Source of the DNA: Tetraselmis striata
Lineage: Eukaryota; Chlorophyta; Chlorodendrophyceae; Chlorodendrales; Chlorodendraceae
DNA: 64,000 bases
Assembly: GCA_006384855.1 (NCBI GenBank)
Contig: VCJN01001955.1
Coordinates: forward strand, 1-64,000
Direction of reading: 5' to 3'
A program made the position numbers and the translations under genes. This document shows positions 23,601 to 35,608 of this stretch, piece after piece; the first letter of the stretch is position 1; every line of letters begins with the position of its first letter. Below the pieces are notes generated by a model. That model was not told the origin of the DNA. It saw only the letters and a list, made by a program, of their open reading frames with translations, and did no database searches.

Positions 23601-26600
23601 CTCCTCGATGACGCCAAGCATCTGCTGCATCGCAGCCATGTCGTGCTTGCAGCCGGTGATGGTCTTCTGCAGGTCGATGGCGCGCTTGCGGAGGGAGTGG
23701 ATGAGCAGCGGGATGGCCAGGAAGTCCGCCACCTTGAGCTGGTCCTCGCCCTGCAGGGTCTCCGTGTTGAGCTCCTGCAGGCCGGTGATACTGTCCAGCA
23801 TCGACCGCTGCACCTCCTGCAGCAGCAGGATGTCTTCGGAGACAGCCGCCAAAATGGCCCGCAGGTGCTCCAGGTTCTCGGGGTAGCTTGCAAAATTCTG
23901 CACAGAGATGCGACAGGGGAGACCAGAAGTGAAGGGGGCGGCGCTGAGACGGGGAGTAAGGGCAACCCTGAAATGGGGAGTGACGTTCCGATATCGGCCG
24001 CGCGGCATGCTGCTGACAGCGGCGGCGCGCCAGGCCTTGCCGCACCTGCAGCAGCACGTGCGCCTGGTTGAGGATGTCAACGACAATGTAGCAGCGGCTG
24101 AAGATGGACTTGAGGAAGATGGAGCGCGCCTCGCACTGCGCGTACAGCAGCGCGACCGGCTCCATCGCCGTCGAGTCGGGCCCGCAGAGCAGCAGCCCGC
24201 TGCGGCCCACGACCAGAAGGTGGCCCTCTTTGATGTCCAGCGCGCTTTTGATGTCGCCCACGACGGAGCGCACCTTGTTCTCCGCGGCGCCCTTCTGGAG
24301 CACGTCTTCGGCCTGCAGGCTAAGAATGCAGGGCGGCATATACCGAGCACACAGAGGTCAGCGCCGGCTGAGGGATGCACCGCCAGCCGGTGACAATGTG
24401 TTGAGGATGTCGGCAAGGAGGGTAAGAAAGAAAGGGGGGGGGGGGGGGGGGGCATCGCCGGTGGGCATACCAGGGCTTGATGGCGTCGGCCATGATGATG
24501 CCAAACTTGTCGCGCTTCTGCGGCTCGTCTAGCAGCACGCAGTTGAGCATGTCCTGCTGATGGCTGTTGAACAGGTTGGTGATGACCTCGGAGCTGTCGA
24601 GGCTGAGGTCGATCAGCAGGCGCGAGAGGACGTCCGCGCTGATGGCCTCCTTGCCGCAGCCGGTGGTCACCTCCAGCAGGCCGCCAAACATGACGTGGCC
24701 GTCCTCCGAGCAGTGCACAGAGAACGACTCAAGCTGGACAGTGCCGGGCTCGGTGGGGAAGAACACCTCCGCCTCAAAGTTGACGTGGCTGTACTCGTCG
24801 TAGTCCAGCGGGCGCACGCTGGTGAGGCCGTTGAGCGCGCCCTGGTACAGCGTGGCCGCGGGGTGCTTGTCCACCGCGGCCGTGAAAAAGCCGCCCTGCA
24901 CCCGCTCGCTGACACCCAGGCGGTCGTTGAGCGCCACGATGGCGTTGCCGCCCATCGGCACCCACTCAGACAGCATCAGCCGCACGTTGGCGAGCGTCAG
25001 CGCGTGGAAGTCGGGCGCATGCACCTCGAACGCCGTCACCGCCACCACCTCTGGCACGCGGTCCGCCATGCTGCTGCTCGGGCAGTCGAAGATCTTGTAG
25101 TGCGCAGGCATGTAGGGCGACAGCACGTAGCTGATGGCCTCCACGTCGGTGATGGAGGAGCGCAGGTAGGTGCCGCTGATGCAGCCCTCCATGTAGAAGC
25201 AAAATTCCTCCGCCTGCCACAGCACCTTGAGCAGCTCGCGGCTGTTCTTTCCGTCTGCACTCGGCAGCTTTACGCTGGCAAAGCGCTGCACACAGATCTG
25301 CACGGCGGTGGAGCTCAAGTCAGAGGCCCGCCCGACATCCCCCATTTTGGTATTGCGGCAGTTCTCTCTTAGCAGGCAATGTTGCATTTCCAAAGATTGC
25401 CGTCATGGTATTGTCCATCTATCTTTGCATGCATGCATGTCTGGATATATATAAATACATATATATAGATATCTACATAATGAACAAATAACTGTAACAA
25501 TGTATGTATGTATATATAGTCATACATGTCTGTAATATATAGATATATCCATAAATATATGAAAATATATGTATGTAACTGTATATATTTACAGTTGTTT
25601 ATTTACATTTATATACATATTGACATTTATCTGCATGTATGTGTGCGTATATGAATGTATATGTATTCACACACATATTACACAAGCTGACTCGCATGGA
25701 CCACACGCCATGAAACCATACACATGGGCACACTTATGTATTGCGCAGATGAGCACAGTGAGGTTGTCCGTTGGCTGCCTTGGGACCGGATTGGCATACC
25801 TTGGTGTCGGGTGTCAGCTGGCTCCGCAGGTGGCGCAGCCCGTTGGGGGCCAGCCGGAAGGCGGTGCTGTGCACATACGTCTCGCTTGTGACCTTGAGCG
25901 CCTTGAGCAGGCCCGCTTTCCGCAGCGTGTTGAGGTCGTCCAGGCCCTCCTGGCACAGATTCAGATAGACCTGCTTCCCGTGCAGACTGCGAACCACCAG
26001 GTCCGCGCCCAAGGGGGGGCAACAGAGTGGTCAGGGGCATGGAGCGGGGGTGGTTGGTTACAGTGGCAATACCACTGGAATTGTCGATGGTGGTTGGCAT
26101 GGTGATGGTGGTAATGATTCCTAAGACAGAGACAAAGGCAAGACAAGGCACCGATAATCTCGTGAGTATGGCGATCATGTCTTTGATGCCAGTGGCAATG
26201 GTGATGGTGAGGCTTGCATTCTGGGGATGGGAATGGGGATTGTAAAGGTGAGCGGGAGGGTGAAAGTGAGGAAAAGGGTGATGGTGAGGCAAGAGGGTGA
26301 GGGTGAGGGTGAGGCTGATGGGGAGGTGACGGGGATGGTGGGGATGGGGATGATGATGGCAACGGGAATTGAGACACCGATACCGCCAGTAGTCGCTCAA
26401 CAATGGCGATGGCAATAGTGATGGCAATGGGAATGCCAATGAGGCAATTGAGCCAAAATGGAGATGGGAATCACCTGGAACAGAACGGAGATGAAAAAAT
26501 CGACGGGGGAGGGGGGGGGGCGGCGCAATGGGCGTAACAATGGCGATTGTGATCGCAATGGCAACGGCGCTGGCAAAAGGAGAATGGCGTTGGCCATGCA

Positions 26601-27318
26601 AACCACTACATACGAGGCAAGCATGTGTCATTTGGGGCAGCTGAATACGGGAGGGGGCGCAGAGGGCGGCAGGGGCGCACTGCACGGGCGAGGGCGAGTA
26701 GTTGTAGTCGAAGACACCGTCGAGCACGCCCTCGTAGATGAGCACCACGATGGGCAGCAGCCGGATCCACTCGTCGCCCTTGTGCGCGTCGTCGGGGGTG
26801 AAGAGCCCGATGAGGTAGGTCAGGCGCAGCTGGTTCTGTGGGAGGCAAGGACGGGTAGCGGCAGCCGCCAGCCTCGCCGGTCAGAACTCCTCCAGAAATC
26901 GCCCAACGCCGCCGATCAGCATGGGGGCATTGCTGCAGGCGGTGCGGGTGCCAAGCGCGCTGCGTGATGGTGCCTGAGCAACGCCCATACAGGAGACCAG
27001 GCAACAAAGGCAGGGCCTCCACCTTGGTCAGCTGGATCTGCTCCGCGTCCTCCTTTGCGCTCCGCCGGCTCCGCACGGTTTGTTCCTCGTCCTCCGGCTG
27101 CAGCTCCGGCAGCTCCACCGGCTCCACTCCCTCGGTGCCGTCCTGGAAGAACGTGGACTTGTAGAGCTGGAAGCCTGCGGCGCAGCGAGTAGCGGGACGG
27201 CGCCGAGGCCGACAGTCGACACCCAGCTGTCAGCCGCTGACTTGCGATGCGGCGCATGCACCGAAGTGCGGAGGCTCCGGGAGGGCTGGGGCGGGGGGAG
27301 AGGAGAGGAAAGGGTTCT

Positions 27319-27359
<41 letters not shown>

Positions 27360-29813
27360 GGGGGAGGTCCACCCACCAGACATGGACACCTCCGGCTCCG
27401 CGTCGCTGCTGGCGTCACTGGTCGACCAGGAATCGGCACCCTGCGGGGCGCGGCGCAGCATGACGGCGGTCAGACCCCCCTCTCCCTGCCCGGCGTAAGA
27501 GCCCCAGCTGACATCGAGCTGCTCAACAGTTCTAGGGCCAGAGGTCGTTGGCACTCCCGGCTCCCGACGCCACCTGGCCAGATCCGCTGCGGATGGCAGG
27601 GGCGGCACGGATGCGCCGGCGATTCTGTTTGAGGCATACACGCGCATACCAACACGAGGCTGCGGCCATATGCTGAGTTACCCGGGGGGGGATGCCCCAT
27701 AGCCGCCTCCAGCCCCCAACATTTCTCCGTCTGTCTCTCTCTGAGTAAGGGACCACATCAGGCATGCAGAAGCTGGGTTTGCTTGTGGCCCAGACTGCGG
27801 GCGCCTACCCTACGGGCTGGAGGGCGACAGATGCTGCCGGCTCGCATTAACCAACTGTGTGCAGCACCGTGTGAAAAAAAAAACGCGTTGTTGTGCTGGT
27901 GGTGGGATACTGTTGGCATCCTTTGGGGGTGCACTGTCAGTTATTGTTCTGGGAACCCCCTAGAGAAAGAACAAAGCTTTTGAACATACCAGAAGACACC
28001 GCCACAGCAACATCACGGCATTCTCGACGCGGTGCGGCACAGAGGAGGGGGAGGGGGGGGGGGGTCCGCAAACCTAACAATATGGCATGGGGTTCAGAGT
28101 TTTTACTCTTCGTTTCTTTATCCTTATTTGCAGTGGAGAGGGGAGGGGAGGAGGCAGGGGCGGGCGGGCGAGGGGGGGGGGGGGGGGTATTAGAGCTGGC
28201 AACTATACACCAACGCACGAAAGTGGCGACGGTACGCGCAGGGATCTGCGGTTCTCGACCCCCTGCAGCGCGGAATGTGAGCATGTACCATAGCAAGGGT
28301 GAGCGCGAGGCAGCCCTTGCTGCGCTGCACAGACAAAGCAAAGCGCCTGGGCAGCATGTGGGTGTCGGGAGGAGGAGACAAGAGTCGACTGGGATGGTGG
28401 GAGGAGTGTTGAGGGGGAATACCAGAGGGAGGGGGGAGGGGGGGGGGGTGCATACCTCCCCGCCAGAGCCAAAGATCGGGGCGCCGGGGCCGGCCTCAAC
28501 GTCGTCATTCTCCGCGCGGTCCACCAGAGAGCCCGGCAGCACGTACGAGGCCGCCATGGTTGCCCGGGTCGCGCGCCTCTTGCGCCGGCTCATGTTCAGC
28601 CGCTTGTTCTTCATCACGCCCTGCCGCTCCGTCTCGGCCATCAGGTCGTGCAGCGACTTGTGCGCCAGAAGCCCGTGCTCCTCGTCCTCCGTGTCGGACT
28701 CCGGCGCAAGCACGGAGGGGCTGATGAGCGTGGCGACGTTGACGGACGCGCGCCGCGTCTGCAGCGCGTTGCCGGTGTACGGCACCGCAGGCGTCGACAT
28801 GTAGTTGGCCACCCCCCACACCTTGGGCCCCTGCAGGGGCAGCCAATCCGGCAGCGCAAGTCAGCCGGCCGACCGCCCCCGGGAGCATCTTTCTCGGGCT
28901 GCTGCGCTGATCACAGCAAGTGGAATGGCAAAATCCAAGGGGGGGGGGGGGGGGGGGCGAATTTCAGCTCGGGATGGACTGAATACACGTGAATGCAGGT
29001 GAAGAGGCTTCGGGCTGGGTGTGCGAGGTAAATTCGGGCGGAGTTCAGGCGAGAGACTGTAAGGCGACCCGCCGGAATTCCGCCGCATCCGGTCACTAGC
29101 TGCTCCCATCGCCGCAGACGATATGGCCCAAGAATGATGGTCCGCCTAAATCATCTCCTGAGTGTTTCAATGTTACGTTCCCCATCAGATGGGAGAGCGC
29201 GCTTGGGCTGGGAGACGGAGTGCTGAATTCGGGCCAGTATCCCTCCGCTCGGAAAAATATATCTTATCATGAAAAGGCCAAATCTATGCGGATGTCTAAA
29301 CTCAGCTTACCGTGGACTCAGTTTTCTCCCAGGGGTGCAGCCCTGGAAGGGAAAAGAGGGGGGGGGGGGGGGGGGACGCACCCCGCGCACGCGCTCGTGC
29401 CCCATGTGCTGTGTGCCGGTGCGGCCCACTTGGCTGGCGAGCGCCACGTGCCCCGCGTAGTTGCCAAACACGCTGCTGTTGCGGCGCCCGCGTGCCGCGA
29501 GCGCGTTTGGGGGCGGCGCCAGCGGCTGCGCGGACGGAGGGGCGGCGGCGCTGCGCTGCAGGGGGCTGGCGGCGACGGAGGCGTGCTGGTACTGGCTGCT
29601 CGAGGACTGCGCGGATAAGCGCCGTTTGGCCAGCGGGGCGTGGGAGTCCATCATCACCGGCGCGATGCCGCTCACAGGCTCCTTCGAGTTGTGCCGCGTG
29701 ATGGCTCGCCGCGGCTGTGGGGGCGAGTCGGTGGTGGCTCGCGACCCCGGGAGGTGGAGGCTCTTGGAGGGCCGCTGGAGATGCAAGGCGGGGTTGTTGT
29801 TGCTGTCCCCCAT
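20667..29813 (-). CDS. Large uncharacterised two-transmembrane protein, 11 exons, 1631 residues
   Basis: Exons in coding order: 29813-29382, 28830-28456, 27659-27377, 27174-27023, 26835-26681, 25986-25800, 25363-24471, 24319-24046, 23897-23556, 22868-22700, 22300-20667; every junction keeps phase and the sum is 4896 nt with a TGA stop. The ATG lies in CCACCATGG. The N-terminal about 360 residues are Ser/Pro/basic-rich. A conserved-looking block follows (LRLTYLIGLFTPDDAHKGDE, then a winged-helix-like GKQVYLNLCQEGLDDLNTLR), a 300-residue exon, and a helical region (about 918-1031). Two hydrophobic segments are near 1066-1086 and 1110-1133, separated by a short loop. The last about 330 residues are low-complexity Ser/Ala/Arg. 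The helical bundle plus paired membrane segments recalls CorA-type topology, but no GMN motif is present and I do not assign a function. Least certain borders: the acceptors at 25363 and 25986. Confidence 0.75.
22880..23470. repeat. A+T-rich simple-sequence DNA inside an intron
   Basis: Most of the 687-nt intron 22869-23555 is TATATA/CATATA microsatellite-like sequence, sharply different from the GC-rich exons on either side. The intron 25364-25799 has a similar patch (about 25440-25680). Confidence 0.85.
27329..27358. repeat. Poly-G tract (poly-C on the sense strand), 30 nt, in an intron
   Basis: Lies 18 nt downstream of the 5' splice site at 27376 of the large minus-strand gene and is preceded on the plus strand by a T run. 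Other intronic G runs of the same gene: 24434-24452, 28053-28064, 28172-28187, 28438-28448, 28939-28957, 29358-29375. All are C on the sense strand. Confidence 0.95.
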
Positions 29814-31230
29814 GGTGGCTGGCCGCTGTTGTGGCGCCCCCCGCGTGCCGCTGCCTCACATGCCCCGGCGCGTCCGCCCTGTGTGCTGTCGCCCGCCCAA
29901 GCGGCTGCGCTGAATGGGTGGGGGACCCTGCCCCGTCTTGTCTCCCGCCTCCGGATAGCCACCGCCCTGTGTGGCAAGGATCCCCAGTGAGGGGCCGAGA
30001 AGGGGGAGGAGAAGGGGGAGGAGGGTGCCGGCAGCCCTCCTGCAAGTGAGCCAGCATGCTTCGTCAGCAGCAGGCGGACCACCCTTGCCATCTTCCCAAG
30101 CGTGCCCTAATGCACTGCCAGCCATGTGAGCTGCTGTGGTTGGCGGGCGATAGAATGAAATGGAGTGACGCGGTGAGAGGGGTGATGGCGAGGATGAAAG
30201 CCCACCGTGGGGGGGGGGGTCGGGGTGGGGGGGGGGGGGAGGTAAGGGGAAAGCAGAGTCCCGGGCAAAGGAGGGCTGGAAAGGTGTGTGTGTGGGGGGG
30301 GGGGGGGGGGGGGGGGGGGGCGGGGGCGGGCTGCGAAAGCTGAGAATGCAGAGGCACGGGGTGGCGCCAAAGGGGTAGAGCTGGCACAGGCCCGACCGCA
30401 ATGACCCCATGTCTGCGCTCTCTATGCCTTCGGTGGGCAAAGCCTCCCCTACACCTTGACGGCATTGGCAGCGCCCCCAGCCCCACCACCCGCCCGTCGG
30501 GGAAATCAGGCATGGCGGTGTGCTACACCCCGCATGGCGCGGTCCATACACCGCGACGGCGCCCGGGCACACCTGGCTGAGCAGGGTCGCGTCCTAGGCG
30601 TCTCGCCTCACTGCAGTTCCTGCAGTAGCTGCTGTGGGATCGCGTGGTGGGCTGGGCTTGGGGCTAAGTCGCCTGGGCGGCAGTGCCGAGGGCGTTGCTC
30701 GGCGCGGGGAAGAGCAGATACTTTGAAAATGTTCTCTGCGGGGACGATGAGCCGCGCGCCTGCCAATAGTAGAGGAACTGTATCCTAATGTTACCCGTAC
30801 CCGTACTTCAGGCACCGGTACAGCCCGGATTACATCTACCTGTACAGTACAGGTGCCGACGTGCCTACAAGAAACCCTGAACGCCCTACCTTTTCAAGAA
30901 AGCGGTAACCTTTCCTGGCTCGGAAAATTCGATATCACCGCGGATATACAACGAACTAATAAAGAGAAGTGCAGGTACCGACGTACCGACCCCCAAGAAA
31001 TAAAAGTCCTGTAAATTGTAGCAATACGGGTACAGTACTGTTATAGTACTTGCACACCTTACCAGGGGGCAAGTTAATAAGCCCTGCTGGCAGTGTGAAT
31101 TACAAAAAAGGTAGCCCTGCTGCGCTGGTACAGGGCGGATGACGAGGCTGGCACCCCTGCTGGATGACCGCGTGTCCTGATACATGTACCGGAACCGGAA
31201 CTCGTCGTACACGGTAAGGATTACAGGGTG
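29814..31230. other. Upstream region of the large gene, no gene assigned
   Basis: Holds G-rich simple sequence (30210-30239 and 30295-30320) and, at 30780-31230, many GTACCGGTAC-like words. It should contain the promoter and 5' UTR of the minus-strand gene starting at 29813. No protein-like ORF is seen. Confidence 0.4.
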
Positions 31231-31250
31231 TAGATGAGCTGTAGATGAGC

Positions 31251-31661
31251 AAAAAAATCGGCCAGCTCTTGTCTGCGTGGCGCCGCTGTTTCTCCTTGCT
31301 CATCAACATGGCTCATGCAGACAACGTTCTTGGCGGGGTCGCGGCCGCGCGTGCGGCACGTGGTGGTGCTCCTGCGCCTGCGTCGCGTCGCTCGTCGGCA
31401 TGTGTTGCTACGACCCGGGTCATTGGCTGCAAGCGTCCTCGCCGCGGCTGATAGCCTACCCCGGGGCGGGGGTTCATTTGGTTCCTGGCAGCTAAGTGAC
31501 TTCGTGGTTACCTTGTCTCCTTCTTGGTTCTTGGCTCCCTGTCCTCCTGCTCGACCTTGGTTTCATGCTTGTGTCTCTCTTTTGCTGGCAACCTTTCATA
31601 GTTGCTGTTAGTTCTGTTTATAGTGCGCTTTTGTGAAAGCCCTTATGTAATAAATACACTC
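31251..31661 (+). mobile_element. LINE family 1, 3' fragment (411 bp) with short target duplication
   Basis: The last about 80 codons of the LINE ORF plus the 3' UTR, nearly identical to 5615-6025. It is flanked by TAGATGAGC at 31242-31250 and 31662-31670. TGTAA is at 31646-31650, 11 nt before the 3' junction. The right-hand flank belongs to the 3' end of LINE family 2, so the insertion landed at the tip of an older element. Confidence 0.75.
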
Positions 31662-31662
31662 T

Positions 31663-31850
31663 AGATGAGCTAGCAGCAGAAGGCGATATCAGAAAATCAC
31701 CAAGAATAAGGACAATCAGAAAGGTCCTCTACATAGACTGCGAGGTGGAAGCAGTAACATGAGAAGACGCAGAATGGGCACGAGCCCACGCATCAGACTT
31801 GGCCATCTGCCCACCGGCAGAGAGAATGCCGCCCATGGTACCATGGTGTA
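31663..31850 (-). mobile_element. LINE family 2, 3' end fragment
   Basis: About 185 bp that match 56267-56447 (the 3' end of the LINE family 2 copy) with few mismatches. It encodes only the last residues of that ORF and its 3' UTR. Similarity stops near 31850, so its 5' portion is missing. Confidence 0.7.
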
Positions 31851-31909
31851 GATACGAGGCACTGGTACTCGCAGGACGCGCGCGTCATCATTGCTCATCT
31901 GTTTATGGT

Positions 31910-31961
31910 TTTTTTTCGCCCCAAGGACAGGACTGGCAACAGTGAAACCCTTGCAGCGTCT
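31910..31961 (+). repeat. Left arm of a distant inverted repeat
   Basis: About 50 bp, containing GGACAGGACTGGCA and GAAACCCTTGCAGCGTCT, that recur in inverted orientation at 39489-39537. The two arms enclose both split-repeat retroelement units. Confidence 0.65.
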
Positions 31962-32138
31962 CATGTGTTTTAGGCCACTCACGCAAATACTGAGTATTTT
32001 GGTATTTTGGTATTTTCTCATCGAAATACTACATTTTACAAGAACGTCTGGTTTGCCGAAGAATTCCAGGTCTGGTTACAGGTTGTGATAATCAGGAATT
32101 TGCAGGCATACAATCCCACAGCCAGGGAGGGTTGGGCG

Positions 32139-32315
32139 GGCTGTGGTGCGCTCGATGGAGCGTGCCACAGCAAAGGAGAGTGACCGGTCGGTCCGCCGTG
32201 AAGGCAGGTGGTGGCTCTGACCGGCCCCCGCAATCGTGCGCGCGCACACACGCGCTACGGGCGCCGCGCAATGGCTATCTCGTACAGGTGGAGAAACCAC
32301 ATAAACTAGTTTAGA
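32139..32315 (-). repeat. Unit A repeat A2
   Basis: Near-identical to 34929-35103 (A1) and to 1879-2055 in copy 1. It ends in the palindrome TAAACTAGTTTA (32302-32313), directly before the B1 box. Confidence 0.85.
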
Positions 32316-32349
32316 ACATTTCACAAGGTACGTGTGGTTTGCCGACTAG

Positions 32350-34220
32350 AAAATGCCGGGCGCAGCAGGCCACGGGCGGGGGTCACGGGCGGGAACGTTG
32401 AAGGCGACGACAGGACAGCGGGGTGCGTCCACGGGAAGGCGGTCGCCGGTACGGCCAGGAAAGAAGAGGTCGTGGCGCGGCTTCCAAGAGCGCATGTTGG
32501 AGCACATCTCCGGGAGGAGCTGGTACCAAGCTTTGTCAGGCCAGTAGGGAACAATGACGATGGCTGGGGCACCGCTGGACTCCAGTTTGGAGACTAGATC
32601 GCCGATGAGGTTCCACAGAGGGTTACACCAATTACGTTCGCAACGCCATGCAGCGTCGGAGAGGCGCAGGGCGTCGACGGCCTCGCACCGCGGGTCACGC
32701 CAGCGGGCGTTGTAGCGGGGTAGGAGGGCGTTTTCAGAAGTCGCGAAGCGGTCGATGGTGCAGGCGCCCCATTTAGCAGTGAGCGAGGCGAATCGACGAG
32801 GGTTGAACTGCTAGTCGTCGCAATCAACCTCGCGACTAAAGCGGCCAGCCCAGATATTCGCCGCAGAACGGATGTAGCGCACGGAAAGGGTGATGCCGTG
32901 CGTGTCCAATCATGAGGTACCACGTTTTGCGTAGCTCAGCCATGAGGCGTGGAGAGCGAGAGGTGAGGTTAGTGAGGACGCCGACAACCGCTTGGTTATC
33001 CTCGTGCAAGCGGATGTGGCGGTTCTAGAGCATGGGGAGGAAGGACTCAATAGCCAAGCGGACGGCTTTGAGATCTTTCAGGGTAATGTGCGCACTGCGG
33101 TCATCGTCGTACCAAAAACCCCGAGCTTCATGGTGCTCGTTCAGAACGGCACCCGAGCTGTACGACGAACTGTCGACGTGTAGGTATCCGGTTTCGACGG
33201 GGCGGTTAATGGGACGGCCGTTGTGTTGGTTGGGCACACACACCCACCATTGCAGATCGCGTTCGAGCTGGCGGGTAAGCTTGACGCGGCCGGACCAAGA
33301 GTCGCGCGTCTTGAGCACATCATGCAGCTCACGAAGGTAGAAACGGGCAGGGGCAATGGCCAAGTAGAGAAACTGGCATTTGCTCGCGAGAGCGGCCGAC
33401 TGGCGAGCTGGCGACCACCGACGATTGCGTTTTGCTCGTTGGATTAGGCGTTTGGCCGCGCGAGCAATGTTGGCGAGTTTCTCAGCGGGCGCACGAAGAG
33501 TAGGCGAGTAGGCGACCCCGATGTGTCAATTTCTAACCCCAGGTGCACGAGCTTCTGGGTGGGCTCCCACACGCCCTTGTTGGGGTTGCGCAGTAGACCA
33601 AAGCCCGAGAGGTGGCGTTCGATGTAGTCACGTTGCCAGATGGCCTCAGCCTGAGTCCGAGCTAGAAACATGAAATCGTCAATGTAGGGCAACATGCGCA
33701 GACCAAATCGTCGCCGGGGAATAGGTGTGCCGCCGTCTGCTTCAGCCGGGTTGCGACGCAATGCCCTAGTGAGGACGTTGGTGAATTGGTAGAAGTAATA
33801 GGGGGACAGAGACCAGCCCATGGGAAGGCCAGCCAGTCGGTACAGAGTGCCGCGGTAATCGACAGTGAAAAAATCCCTGTCCTCGGGGGCGATTCCAACC
33901 GCGTAAAACCCGTTCTGCAGGTCCATCTGCAACATGTAGACCCCAGGGCGCGCCAGGTTGCGTAAATGCGAAAGCGTCTCAAACGAAAGATCGCGCGTCT
34001 CGCAATAGCGATTCAGGGGGCGAAGGTCAATGATGAGCCTCCATTTGTTTGTTCCAGGCTTAGGAACCATACATGAACAGCCGGGACACCCAGTTTGCGG
34101 AGTAGCCTCGCTCCCAGGCCCCAACGGCCCGGAAGCGAGCCAATTCACCGTCCATAAACTCCAGTTGGGCATGAGTAGCATCCCCCATTGACACCCCCTG
34201 CTGAAAAGAAGGTGGGGCAA
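32350..34220 (-). pseudogene. DIRS/Ngaro-like RT - RNase H - methyltransferase-like polyprotein (copy 2)
   Basis: RT: a 258-codon frame (34220-33444) with VPKPGTNKWRLIIDLRPLN, LQMDLQNGFYAVGI, LPMGWSLSPYYF and an intact active site YIDD (33675-33686). RNase H: GYLHVDSSSYSSGAVLNE, LKDLKAVRLAIES. Thereafter frames break: a stop falls where copy 1 reads LHEDNQAV (about 33026), and another in the DDWQF region (about 32812). In the C-terminal domain the NPPW motif reads NPLW (about 32613-32624). So the RT core is the best preserved part, while the methyltransferase-like domain is decayed. Start not determined. Confidence 0.75.
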
Positions 34221-34928
34221 GCCCGTTCAAGAAAGGAACGCGTACACATCGGGATATCCAGTTGAGAACACTGCGATTTGCGCCAGCGGCTTGCCAGTTG
34301 CCGAGATTACGACGGACGCGATGTTTCATAAAGGGGGAGTCGGGAGTACAGGAATTGGCGCGTTGGATGTCGCGAGGGGGCGAGCAGCGCGCCCTGTCGC
34401 TCTGCTGGCCCTCTCCGCGTCGGCGTCAGGGTCCACGTACGGTGCGCGGCACAGTAGGAGTGCCGCGGCGTGGGAGTAGCCATGTGCCACTGGGCGCTGG
34501 CTTGGCCACTGGCAGTGCTGTATTGTCACTTTGTACTCAAATCTGTACTAAACGACGGGCGTACGCCGGCATACGCCCCAGTCGGAGCGCATCGCGACAC
34601 CTACGCCGGGTAGGGGCCAGTACATATCGAGCCATGCCCACACGGGAAAGGGCAGCCAGGGGTTACTGTTGGTCGACACTGGTCCAAGGTCTTGGACCTT
34701 GTTCCACTGAATGGGGAAGCGCTGCAGCTTCGTCCTATCCTCGCGTTGGGCGAGTAATCAGCGCAGCTCGTTCGCGGGTAGTAGTTAGCACGTCGCAAGC
34801 GGCGCGCGTCCATTAGCCACACAAACCGTGACGGGTTTCTCCCAGGGGGGGCCCGAAAGGCGTCACTCACCGTACATGGTGCGATGGCGGAAGACCGGCA
34901 CCCTGTGCGGCAAAATTGCCGCGACTTT

Positions 34929-35103
34929 GCTGTGGTGCGCTCGATGGAGCGTGCCACAGCAAAGGAGAGTGACCGGTCGGTCCGCCGTGAAGGCAGGTGG
35001 TGGCTCTGACCGGCCCCCGCAATCGTGCGCGCGGACACACGCGCTACGGGCGCCGCGCCAGGGCTATCTCGTACAGGTAGAGAAACCACATAACTAGTTT
35101 AGA
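34929..35103 (-). repeat. Unit A repeat A1
   Basis: Left terminal repeat of unit A on the minus strand, about 175 bp, near-identical to A2. The palindrome here has lost one A (35091-35101). Confidence 0.85.
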
Positions 35104-35186
35104 ACAATACTGCGTCTCGGCGACCCTGACGCGATTACATTTATTTTACGAGTATTGGAGTGTTTCAAAATACTCCCTCGCCTCGC

Positions 35187-35213
35187 GGGGGGGGGGGGGG
35201 GGGGGGGGGGGGG
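35187..35213. repeat. Poly-G tract between units A and B
   Basis: A run of about 27 G in the 117-bp spacer between the two units, next to TACTCCCTCG (35171-35180). Confidence 0.9.
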
Positions 35214-35342
35214 ATTTTCATCATTTTAAAGTTGAGTCTGGTTTTGCCAAAAAGGTCGCGCAGGCTGTTTTACACGGTCGAGAGCCGAAATTGACAGAAA
35301 GGTAAAGTGAAAAGCGTGGAGGGAAAACGGAGTCAGGGAGGG

Positions 35343-35529
35343 CGCTGCGTGTAACGCAGCGAAAACTGGAAGATGGCAGGCTCAGCTGTTATGGCTGCTT
35401 TTATGTCTACTCGTGCTGCACCCAAAAAGGGCGCAACGACAGGTGCCTAGTTCCCGTACCACTGAGCAGCACTTGTAGATGAAAAGCGGGTAGGTCAAGG
35501 GAGGAAACCCCATAAACTAGTTTAGATCA
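35343..35529 (-). repeat. Unit B repeat A2
   Basis: About 185 bp, near-identical to 38275-38458 (A1). Contains the terminal palindrome TAAACTAGTTTA at 35513-35524 and overlaps the start of B1 by a few bases. Confidence 0.85.
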
Positions 35530-35608
35530 TTTCAAAGTTGAGTATGGTTTTGCCAGTCATGAGCGAACGAAGAGAGCGGTGGATTGACAAAGAAGGGGTA
35601 GCGCCAGG

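Larger units (their letters stand above)
32032..35103 (-). mobile_element. YR-type retroelement unit A: split direct repeats around an RT/RNase H/methyltransferase-like ORF
   Basis: On the minus strand the order is A1 (34929-35103), internal region, polyprotein, B1 (32318-32343), A2 (32139-32315), B2 (32032-32059). A1 and A2 are about 175-bp near-identical repeats; B1 and B2 are short repeats of CATTT..ACAAG with TGGTTTGCCGA. This A1-ORF-B1-A2-B2 arrangement is the split direct repeat structure known from PAT and Ngaro retroelements, which replicate through a circle and integrate with a tyrosine recombinase. No recombinase frame is present; the about 550 bp between A1 and the RT hold no ORF I recognise. 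Confidence 0.8.

Noticed and set aside
25987-26012. Extending the exon at 25986 upstream to include the residues GADLVVRS
   Set aside because: The extension looks protein-like, but no AG acceptor lies just upstream of it, whereas the CAG at 25987-25989 gives a phase-correct join to the exon ending at 26681. The point remains open.
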